From assembly GCA_036555065.1 (NCBI GenBank), contig DATBLZ010000098.1:1-7541 (forward strand): DNA of 7,541 bases. Direction: 5' to 3'. The position numbers and the translations under genes were made by a program. The first letter of the stretch is position 1. Each line of letters starts with the position of its first letter. Source of the DNA: DATBLZ01 sp036555065 (GTDB lineage Bacteria; Pseudomonadota; Gammaproteobacteria; Steroidobacterales; Rariloculaceae). The notes under the pieces are model-generated. The model was not told the DNA's origin and made no database searches. It saw nothing but the letters and a program-made list of their open reading frames with translations. Positions 1-5,288 of the stretch are shown here, in pieces.

Positions 1-815
1 TCAGCGAGTTCATCGACACGCACTGCCGGCGAGTCGGCCCGAACCTCGTGAACCGCGTGACCGGCGGACGCGTCAAGGCGATCATCCCCGTCCACCTCTA
101 CGGGCAGATGGCCGACATGGATGTGCTCATGCACATCGCCCGCGAGCACGGCTTGAGCGTCGTCGAAGATGCGGCGCAAGCAATCGGCGCGGAGCTGCCC
201 GACGGGCGGCGCGCCTGCAGCATCGGCGACATCGGCTGCCTGTCGTTTTTTCCGACAAAGAACCTCGGCGCATTCGGCGACGCGGGCATGTGCCTGACGA
301 GCAACGCTAAGCTCGCCGAGAGAATGCGCATCCTGCGAGTGCATGGTGGGGAGCCGAAGTACTACCACGCGGTGATCGGCGGCAACTTCCGTCTCGACGA
401 GCTCCAGGCGGCCGTGCTCGCGGTCAAGCTCAAGCACCTCGACGAATGGACGAAGGCGCGGCAGCGGAACGCCGAGCACTACACGCAGCTCATCGTGGCG
501 GCGGATCTTGGCTCGAACGTGGCGCCGCCGAAGGTCGTTCCGGGGCGCCACATTTTCAACCAATACGTCATCCGCGCCGCGCGGCGCGACGCACTGCGTG
601 CTTACTTGGCCGAGCATGGCGTCGGTACGGAAATCTACTATCCGGTACCGCTGCACGAGCAGCAGTGCTTCGCCTACCTTGGTTACGCGGCGCAGGAGCT
701 GCCGAGCGCGCACCGGGCCGCCGGCGAGACGCTAGCGTTGCCTGTGTATCCCGAGCTCACGGAAGCCCAACGCGAGTATGTGGTTGCCCAGATCGCGGCG
801 TTCTATCGCTCGTAA
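1..815 (+). CDS. DegT/DnrJ/EryC1/StrS family PLP-dependent sugar aminotransferase (5' truncated by window edge)
   Basis: The reading frame is open from base 3 to the TAA at 813-815, giving 270 visible residues; family members have about 370, so roughly 100 N-terminal residues lie outside the window. The fold-type I aminotransferase core is clear. VEDAAQAIGAE holds the Asp that contacts the pyridine nitrogen of PLP (codon 168-170). LSFFPTKNLGAFGDAG holds the Schiff-base Lys (codon 258-260). VHGGEPKYYH, GGNFRLDELQAAVL and GTEIYYPVPLHEQQCFAYLG are typical of the family. These enzymes transfer an amino group, usually from glutamate, to a keto group on a nucleotide-linked sugar in the cytoplasm, supplying amino sugars for exopolysaccharide, O-antigen or glycoprotein glycans. 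The exact sugar cannot be read from this fragment. The GTG at 48 is in frame but is not the true start, because homology (HLYGQ region) and the open frame continue upstream. Placement before prsR fits an EPS-related locus. Confidence 0.93.
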   Translation, partial: SEFIDTHCRRVGPNLVNRVTGGRVKAIIPVHLYGQMADMDVLMHIAREHGLSVVEDAAQAIGAELPDGRRACSIGDIGCLSFFPTKNLGAFGDAGMCLTSNAKLAERMRILRVHGGEPKYYHAVIGGNFRLDELQAAVLAVKLKHLDEWTKARQRNAEHYTQLIVAADLGSNVAPPKVVPGRHIFNQYVIRAARRDALRAYLAEHGVGTEIYYPVPLHEQQCFAYLGYAAQELPSAHRAAGETLALPVYPELTEAQREYVVAQIAAFYRS

Positions 816-827
816 GACCGAATGATC

Positions 828-850
828 GGAGCGACTTTAGTCGCGACTCT
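828..850 (+). repeat. REP-like palindromic repeat, copy R1
   Basis: It lies 12 bases after the aminotransferase stop codon. It matches the local repeat form ggagcggcttcagccgcgact, with a palindromic core GCGACTTTAGTCGC at 831-844. Compared with copies at 5249 and 3204 (stem GCGGC/GCCGC), one base changes in each arm (GCGAC/GTCGC). The pairing is thus kept by a compensatory change, which supports a structured element. Confidence 0.7.
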
Positions 851-855
851 TTCAG

Positions 856-876
856 ATTGCCGCTGAAGCCGCTCCC
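856..876 (-). repeat. REP-like palindromic repeat, copy R2, inverted relative to R1
   Basis: The segment attgccgctgaagccgctccc is the reverse-complement form of the same repeat, with one change in the inner stem (gccgct instead of gcggct). Its arm 863-875 can pair with 828-840 of R1 (11 Watson-Crick pairs, one G-U and one mismatch over 13 positions, by eye). R1 and R2 together could therefore fold as one long hairpin between the aminotransferase gene and prsR. No T-tract follows, so it is not a classical intrinsic terminator. Confidence 0.65.
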
Positions 877-961
877 CCGAGCCGCTCACACACCGAGCCA
901 AGCGGCACGACTGTGACCGCGGTGTTTCGGTTCCGGTGGGTCTTGTGGCAGCATCGACACG

Positions 962-2320
962 ATGGTCGACATCGCTAGAAAGCTTCTGATCGTCGAGGAC
1001 GATCCCGGGATCCAGAGCCAGCTGCGTTGGTGCTTCGAGGAGTATGACGTGATTCTGGCGGCGGACCGGGCGAGCGCGATCACGGAGCTCCGCCGCCACG
1101 AGCCGCCCGTCGTGCTCCAGGACTTAGGCTTGCCGCCTGACGACAGCGGCGTCGAAGAGGGGTTTGCGACGCTGCGCGAGATCATGGCGCTTGCGCCGCA
1201 CACCAAGGTCGTCGTCGTCACGGGCCACGGCGACCAGAGCAATGCCGTGAAGGCTGTGGGGCTCGGGGCGTACGATTTTTACCAGAAGCCCGTGGACGTC
1301 GATACGCTGCAGCTCATCGTGAGCCGTGCTTACCACTTGCATGAGCTCGAAGCCGAGAACCGGCGTCTGGCTGCGGCCGGCGGCGGATCGCCGCTCGATG
1401 GCGTCATCGCGGCGAACGAGGCCATGCTCAAGGTGTGCCGCAAGATCGAAAAAATCGCGCCCACGAGCGCCACGACGATGCTCCAAGGCGAGAGCGGCAC
1501 CGGCAAGGAATTGCTCGCGCGCGCCATTCACTCGTTGAGTCCACGCAGAGCCGGGCCGTTCGTTGCGATCAACTGCGCGGCGATTCCCGACACGTTGCTC
1601 GAGTCCGAGCTCTTCGGATTCGAGAAAGGCGCGTTCACGGGCGCGACGAAGCAAACGCCCGGCAAGATCGAGGGCGCAAACGGCGGGACGCTTTTTCTCG
1701 ACGAGATCGGGGACATGCCGCTCTCGCTCCAGAGCAAGCTCCTGAGATTCCTTCAGGAGCGCACGGTCGAGCGGCTCGGCGGCCGGGCGGAGATTCCCGT
1801 CGACGTGCGCGTCGTTTGCGCGACCAACAAGAACCTCCACGAGCAGATGGCTGCCGGGCTTTTTCGCGACGATCTCTACTACCGTGTCAGCGAGATCACG
1901 GTGGATATCCCGCCCGTCCGCGAGCGACACGGCGGGCGCATCCTGCTTGCGCGGCATTTGCTGAACCGGTTTGCGAAACAAGAGAAGCGAAACCTGAAGG
2001 GCTTCTCCGGGGATGCCCACGACGCGATCGATTCCTACGCTTGGCCGGGCAACGTGCGCGAGATGGAGAACCGCATCAAAGCGGCAGTGATCATGGCCGA
2101 AGGCAAATTGGTGACGGCAGAGGACTTGGGGCTCGCGGTCGGCAACAATTCGGCTAGCTTGAACCTACGCGTCGTGCGCCAGGAAGCCGAGACGCGCGCG
2201 ATACGGGAGTCGCTGATTCGTGCTTCGGGAAACATTTCGCGGGCCGCCGAGCTCCTCGGCATCAGCCGGCCGACCTTGTATGACCTTATGCAGAAATACG
2301 GCGTTACGCCGGCCGAGTAA
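962..2320 (+). CDS. prsR: PEP-CTERM system sigma-54-dependent response regulator PrsR
   Basis: This 452-residue protein has three parts. The receiver domain (about 5-125) has acidic residues E12/D13/D14, phosphoacceptor D54 in QDLGLPPD, T87 and K109. The sigma-54 AAA+ domain (about 148-385) has Walker A GESGTGKE 176-183, the sigma-54-contacting loop GAFTGA 223-228 and Walker B GGTLFLDEIGD 241-251. A Fis-type helix-turn-helix lies at about 423-446 (GNISRAAELLGISRPTLYDL). The LLIVEDDPGIQSQLRWCFE opening and VGLGAYDFYQKPVD are characteristic of PrsR, which with the kinase PrsK activates sigma-54 promoters of PEP-CTERM genes. ATG 962 is the only ATG, GTG or TTG codon between an in-frame stop at 914-916 and the receiver domain, so the start is firm although no good Shine-Dalgarno sequence is visible. 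No prsK lies upstream in the window, which is unusual. The next gene encodes a PEP-CTERM protein with a sigma-54 promoter, a likely target. Confidence 0.93.
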   Translation: MVDIARKLLIVEDDPGIQSQLRWCFEEYDVILAADRASAITELRRHEPPVVLQDLGLPPDDSGVEEGFATLREIMALAPHTKVVVVTGHGDQSNAVKAVGLGAYDFYQKPVDVDTLQLIVSRAYHLHELEAENRRLAAAGGGSPLDGVIAANEAMLKVCRKIEKIAPTSATTMLQGESGTGKELLARAIHSLSPRRAGPFVAINCAAIPDTLLESELFGFEKGAFTGATKQTPGKIEGANGGTLFLDEIGDMPLSLQSKLLRFLQERTVERLGGRAEIPVDVRVVCATNKNLHEQMAAGLFRDDLYYRVSEITVDIPPVRERHGGRILLARHLLNRFAKQEKRNLKGFSGDAHDAIDSYAWPGNVREMENRIKAAVIMAEGKLVTAEDLGLAVGNNSASLNLRVVRQEAETRAIRESLIRASGNISRAAELLGISRPTLYDLMQKYGVTPAE

Positions 2321-2417
2321 ATCGGGGCTCAGCCACTGTCGAATCTCGTTACAACTGCGCGGAGCTCGCTGGGGTGAAAGATGCGCAACACCTTGAAATT
2401 AAGACGAATTCATAAAC

Positions 2418-2434
2418 CGGCACGGCTCTTGCTT
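2418..2434 (+). promoter_or_regulatory. Sigma-54 (-24/-12) promoter of the PEP-CTERM gene
   Basis: The sequence cGGCACGgctcTTGCTT matches the sigma-54 consensus TGGCACG-N4-TTGCW at every position except the first T. The invariant GG (2419-2420) and GC (2431-2432) are separated by exactly 10 bases. Transcription would begin near 2444, leaving a leader of about 35 bases before the GTG at 2479. It lies about 100 bases after the stop of prsR, a sigma-54 activator. The region between 2321 and 2417 should hold any activator binding site, but I see no convincing palindrome there. Confidence 0.85.
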
Positions 2435-2463
2435 CTTCATCGCTGACGCCCTGTTTGCGACGA

Positions 2464-2468
2464 AAGGA
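2464..2468 (+). promoter_or_regulatory. Shine-Dalgarno sequence deciding the GTG start of the PEP-CTERM gene
   Basis: AAGGA lies 10 bases before GTG 2479. The upstream in-frame TTG at 2455 would sit only about 11 bases after the predicted transcription start and has no ribosome-binding site, so the GTG is preferred. Confidence 0.6.
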
Positions 2469-2478
2469 ATGGTCGAAA

Positions 2479-3162
2479 GTGCGCAATAGAAAGAGAATCG
2501 CATGGCTGCCGGTACTGCTGCTAGCGGGCGCATTGCCGGCGCAGGCGAACGTCATCGGCATTGCCGTGGACGACAACATTACGCCGACGCCAGTCGGGTC
2601 GACGAACGGCGACGGCAGCATCAACTTCTACGCGCTCCTGAACGGGACCGGCACCTATGGTGTCGCCGGAGCCGGTTTGTCTCCGGATACCTGCACCAAG
2701 ACGTCATCGTATTCCACGTGTACGGGTGGCACGCTCGACATGTGGCTGCGCTTCTCACCGGTGACGATCGGCGCGAACACCCTGACGCTGCAGTTTTCCG
2801 ATTTGGACCTCTTCGGCGTCCACGATCCCTCGTATTTCCTCGAGTCGGTCCAAATCTACGATTCGTCGCTGACGAGCCTCGCGCTTGTCGATTCGCTATA
2901 CGATCCCGAGGTCGTGCTCGGGGCGACGAATGCCGATACGCAAACGCTGAGTTTGCTGCTCGACGTTACGAGCAACCCGTACTTTACGCGCCTGACGTTC
3001 CGCACGAGGTTCGTGGGCGCGCCCAGAGGCTCGTATATCAACACGCGAGAGTCTGTTCTCGCGACGATTTCGCCCGTCTCGGTCCCCGAGCCGACGACGC
3101 TGACGCTGCTCGGCGGCGGTCTGCTCTTGATTGGCTTCGCGAGCCGTCGTCGTCGCGTTTGA
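2479..3162 (+). CDS. Secreted PEP-CTERM sorting-domain protein of unknown function
   Basis: This 227-residue exported protein has a Sec signal peptide: basic RNRKR at 2-6, a hydrophobic stretch and probable cleavage after A-Q-A at 23. The C-terminus is a textbook PEP-CTERM signal: VPEP (202-205), a hydrophobic helix with GGGLLLIG and a basic RRRR tail. Exosortase (EpsH/Xrt) is known to recognise this signal, cleaving and anchoring or releasing the protein during EPS or floc formation. The mature region (about 24-195) is rich in Thr, Ser, Gly and alternating hydrophobics, suggesting a beta-sandwich. It has only two cysteines, C72 and C81, which could form a small disulphide loop. I do not recognise a specific family for this middle part. 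The GTG start is chosen from the Shine-Dalgarno and promoter positions. Expression is probably activated by PrsR through the sigma-54 promoter. No exosortase gene is in the window. Confidence 0.9.
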   Translation: MRNRKRIAWLPVLLLAGALPAQANVIGIAVDDNITPTPVGSTNGDGSINFYALLNGTGTYGVAGAGLSPDTCTKTSSYSTCTGGTLDMWLRFSPVTIGANTLTLQFSDLDLFGVHDPSYFLESVQIYDSSLTSLALVDSLYDPEVVLGATNADTQTLSLLLDVTSNPYFTRLTFRTRFVGAPRGSYINTRESVLATISPVSVPEPTTLTLLGGGLLLIGFASRRRRV

Positions 3163-3170
3163 AGATCGCG

Positions 3171-3196
3171 GATCGCCGCTAAAGCCGCTCCCACGA
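3171..3196 (-). repeat. REP-like repeat, copy R3 (convergent intergenic region)
   Basis: The stretch gatcgccgctaaagccgct (3171-3189) followed by cccacga matches copy R4 at 17 of 19 positions with an offset of 29 bases. Its own stem is degraded, because the left arm is gccgc rather than gcggc. It lies just after the stop of the PEP-CTERM gene. Confidence 0.7.
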
Positions 3197-3199
3197 CGA

Positions 3200-3218
3200 G
3201 ATCGCGGCTGAAGCCGCT
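3200..3218 (-). repeat. REP-like repeat, copy R4, overlapping the glrR stop codon
   Basis: The stretch gatcgcggctgaagccgct holds a perfect palindrome GCGGCTGAAGCCGC at 3204-3217. It overlaps the TAG stop of glrR (3217-3219, minus strand). With R3 it fills almost the whole gap between the two convergent genes and may act in transcript ending or mRNA 3'-end stability. Confidence 0.75.
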
Positions 3219-4584
3219 ACTTGAACTGCTCCGGATTGAGCTGGTGGCGCCCGAGCAGCTTGTAAAAGTCCGTGCGATTCCGTTTCGCCAAGCGCGCCGC
3301 CTGGCTCACGTTCCCGCCCGTAATCTGCAGTAGCTGCGACAGGTAGTTGCGCGTGAACTCCTCGCGCGCCTCCGAGAATGAGGGCAGCGAGTTCGCCTGC
3401 TCGCCGAGCGCGCTGCGCACCTGCTCGCCCGAGATGATGCGCGTCGGCGAGAGCGCGACGTTCTGCCGGACGACGTTGTAGAGCTGGCGGATGTTCCCGG
3501 GCCAGTTGCTTGCGACGAGCAGCTCCACGGCCTCGGGCGCGTACACCTTGCGCTGCGTGCTGGTCTCGGCCGCGACCTGCTCGAGGAAATGCTCGACGAG
3601 CAGCGGCACGTCCTCGCGCCGCTCGCGCAGCGCCGGCAAACGAATGTGCACGACGTTCAAGCGGTAGTAGAGATCCTCGCGGAACGCGCCTTTGCTCATG
3701 AGCTCCGTGAGGTTCTGGTGCGTCGCCGAGATCACGCGCGTATCGACGGTGATGGCTTCGGTGCTGCCGACGGGCCTGACTTGACGCTCCTCGAGCACGC
3801 GCAACAGCTTGACCTGCAAGCGCATCGGCATGTCGCCGATCTCGTCGAGCAACAACGTCCCGCCGTGCGCTGCCTGGAAGAGGCCTTTGTGGCTGCGCGT
3901 CGCGCCCGTGAAGGCCCCCTTCTCGTGGCCGAAGAGCTCCGACTCGAGCAGATTCTCGGCCATCGCGCTGCAGTTGATGCCGACGAACGGCTGATCGCGG
4001 CGGCTGCTCGCGCGGTGAATCGCGCGCGCAAGGAGCTCCTTGCCGGTGCCTGATTCGCCGGTGATGAGCACGCGCGTATCGGTCGCCGCGACCATCTTCG
4101 CCTGCTGGAGGCAGGCTTCCATGGCGGGGCTCCGCGTCAGGATCTCGGCGCTCCACTCCTCGTCGGTCTTCGAGAGCCCCGAAACCTTCATCGCGCGCTC
4201 GACGTACTCGAGCAATTGCTGCTTGTCGACGGGCTTCGTCAGAAACCCGAATGCACCGCTTTGCGTCGCTTCGACGGCGTCGGGGATCGTTCCGTGCGCC
4301 GTCAAGAGCAGCACGCAGAGGCCGGGGCGTTGCCGCTGGATCTCTTTGAGGAGCCCGATGCCGTCCATGGCCTGCATGCGCAGATCCGTAATGACGAGAT
4401 CGGGGCGAAAACGCGGCAGCGCCGCGAGCGCTTCTTTCGCGCTCTCGACGGCCTCGACCTCGTATTGCTCGGCACGCAAGCGGATGCTCAGCAGGCGCAG
4501 CAGCCCGGGGTCGTCGTCGACGAGCAGGATGCGACCTCGACTCGTATGCTCGTCTTCTTTCGAGCGCTGGGTGATCTGGATCAT
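3217..4584 (-). CDS. glrR: Sigma-54-dependent response regulator GlrR (QseF)
   Basis: This 455-residue activator aligns along its length with remembered E. coli GlrR. The receiver domain (about 17-135) has D23/D24/D25, phosphoacceptor D67 in ITDLRMQAMDG, T95 and K117, with the family stretch TAHGTIPDAVEATQSGAFGFL. The AAA+ domain has Walker A GESGTGKE 176-183, GAFTGA 223-228 and Walker B GGTLLLDEIGD 241-251. The C-terminal helix-turn-helix (about 423-446) carries NVSQAARLAKRNRTDFYKLL, very close to the GlrR signature. In enterobacteria GlrR, phosphorylated by GlrK, activates sigma-54 promoters such as that of the small RNA glmY; targets here are unknown. The ATG overlaps the qseG stop as ATGA, and AGGGA lies 9 bases upstream. 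The stop codon TAG lies inside a REP-like repeat, right at the usual end of the protein (QFK). Confidence 0.95.
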   Translation of the reverse strand: MIQITQRSKEDEHTSRGRILLVDDDPGLLRLLSIRLRAEQYEVEAVESAKEALAALPRFRPDLVITDLRMQAMDGIGLLKEIQRQRPGLCVLLLTAHGTIPDAVEATQSGAFGFLTKPVDKQQLLEYVERAMKVSGLSKTDEEWSAEILTRSPAMEACLQQAKMVAATDTRVLITGESGTGKELLARAIHRASSRRDQPFVGINCSAMAENLLESELFGHEKGAFTGATRSHKGLFQAAHGGTLLLDEIGDMPMRLQVKLLRVLEERQVRPVGSTEAITVDTRVISATHQNLTELMSKGAFREDLYYRLNVVHIRLPALRERREDVPLLVEHFLEQVAAETSTQRKVYAPEAVELLVASNWPGNIRQLYNVVRQNVALSPTRIISGEQVRSALGEQANSLPSFSEAREEFTRNYLSQLLQITGGNVSQAARLAKRNRTDFYKLLGRHQLNPEQFK

Positions 4585-5288
4585 TGTTCACGGTCCCTGA
4601 TCGATTGTTCGATGGCAGCGAGCGCGTTGAGCTTCTGCGTAGCGTCGTCGAGCTCGGCGCGGAGCCGCCGGTTCTCCTCGAGCGCGGCGCGCAGCTGCGC
4701 CGCGCTCGCCGAGTTCTGTTGCGCGAGCGCGGCTGCGGACTCCCTGCGCAGTTGCGCGGCGGCCGCGTCGAGAATCAAACGCTGCTCGACTTCGCGCAAC
4801 TGGATCGTCACGAGCATGCGCTCCTCGGGCAGGAGCGCATCGCTCGAAGCCGCGAGCGCGCTCAGGCGCTGCTCGGCGAGCATGGCATCGCTGCCGGGAT
4901 GCCCCGGGGTCGCGAGCGCGAGCGCATATTTCAAACGATTCGTCGTCGTCGGCGCGAAATCGGCCGCATCGGCGACCTCGCCGAAGACTTCGGCCTGAGT
5001 CAGCGCATCGCCCTCGATCAACGTGCGCATGAGGTCGAGGTATACCACAACTCCTTGAGCGTCGGCGGCGGTGCGTGCCGCCGCTGTGCCGCCGCCTTCG
5101 TCCGAGCCGGACGCTTCTGCGTCGCGGCCGAAGAGACCTTGCATCGAAGAGCAACCCGTGAGCGGCAGCGCAAACGCGAGCACGAGCCACGCCGCCGCAC
5201 CGTGCCACGCGTGTGGCAGCGGCTTCTGCCGCGATCCCTCCTGTGGGAGCGGCTTCAGCCGCGACTCTTGTCGTGCGCGCTCAGCCAT
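4581..5288 (-). CDS. qseG: QseG-like outer-membrane lipoprotein, partner of GlrK
   Basis: This 235-residue lipoprotein has the hydrophobic core WLVLAFALPLTGC at about 34-46, with lipobox LTGC and lipidated C46. Position 47 is Ser rather than Asp, compatible with outer-membrane sorting. Residues about 155-235 are a charged, Leu/Ala/Gln-rich probable coiled coil. Its end (TQKLNALAAIEQSIRDRE) resembles the end of E. coli QseG (YfhG). Length and position between glrK and glrR also match; in E. coli QseG acts with the sensor kinase in the envelope. The ATG at 5288 overlaps the glrK end by 8 bases, without a clear Shine-Dalgarno, suggesting coupling. Oddly, residues 9-28 are two 10-residue repeats, SRLKPLPQEG and SRQKPLPHAW, encoded by a REP-like pair, making the region before the hydrophobic core unusually long. 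No better downstream start is visible; the in-frame GTG at V36 would leave too short a signal peptide. Confidence 0.85.
   Translation of the reverse strand: MAERARQESRLKPLPQEGSRQKPLPHAWHGAAAWLVLAFALPLTGCSSMQGLFGRDAEASGSDEGGGTAAARTAADAQGVVVYLDLMRTLIEGDALTQAEVFGEVADAADFAPTTTNRLKYALALATPGHPGSDAMLAEQRLSALAASSDALLPEERMLVTIQLREVEQRLILDAAAAQLRRESAAALAQQNSASAAQLRAALEENRRLRAELDDATQKLNALAAIEQSIRDREQ
4594..4598 (-). promoter_or_regulatory. Shine-Dalgarno sequence of glrR
   Basis: AGGGA on the minus strand lies 9 bases before ATG 4584, inside the end of qseG. It supports the ATG of the ATGA overlap as the glrR start. Confidence 0.6.
5212..5236 (+). repeat. REP-like repeat, copy R5, inside qseG
   Basis: The core GCGGCTTCTGCCGC is at 5219-5232, with stem GCGGC/GCCGC and loop TTCT. 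It matches copy R6 at about 21 of 24 positions with an offset of 30 bases. Read on the minus strand it encodes SRQKPLPH of QseG. Confidence 0.75.
5241..5268 (+). repeat. REP-like repeat, copy R6, inside qseG
   Basis: The perfect palindrome GCGGCTTCAGCCGC is at 5249-5262, flanked by ctgtggga and gactctt. It is the best-preserved copy in the window and shares the gactctt flank with R1. Read on the minus strand it encodes ESRLKPLPQ of QseG. The 30-base offset from R5 equals ten codons, so the frame is kept. Confidence 0.8.

Noticed and set aside
900..961. Possible sigma-54 promoter before prsR (ggcacgactgtgacc and tgggtcttgtggcagca)
   Set aside because: The first lacks GC at the required 10-base spacing; the second has GG-N10-GC but poor flanking matches. 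Neither compares with the site at 2418.
1124..2020. Minus-strand open frame of about 298 codons opposite prsR
   Set aside because: It is the antisense shadow of the PrsR coding sequence, with no recognisable motif or ribosome-binding site.
2299..2312. CGGCGTTACGCCG hairpin at the end of prsR as a terminator
   Set aside because: The 5-base stem lies in coding sequence, with no T-tract after it.
2337..2353. TGT-N11-ACA upstream of the sigma-54 promoter as an activator site
   Set aside because: The NifA-type site has N10, the arms are only three bases long, and the PrsR operator is not known to me; chance is a sufficient explanation.
2455..2478. TTG at 2455 as the start of the PEP-CTERM gene
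   Set aside because: It has no ribosome-binding site and lies too close to the predicted transcription start; GTG 2479 has AAGGA at 10 bases and gives a standard signal peptide.
3179..4591. Long minus-strand open frame of about 470 codons overlapping glrR
   Set aside because: It is extremely Arg/Ala-rich with no domain, and lies out of frame over a clear GlrR coding sequence; it is a product of high GC content.
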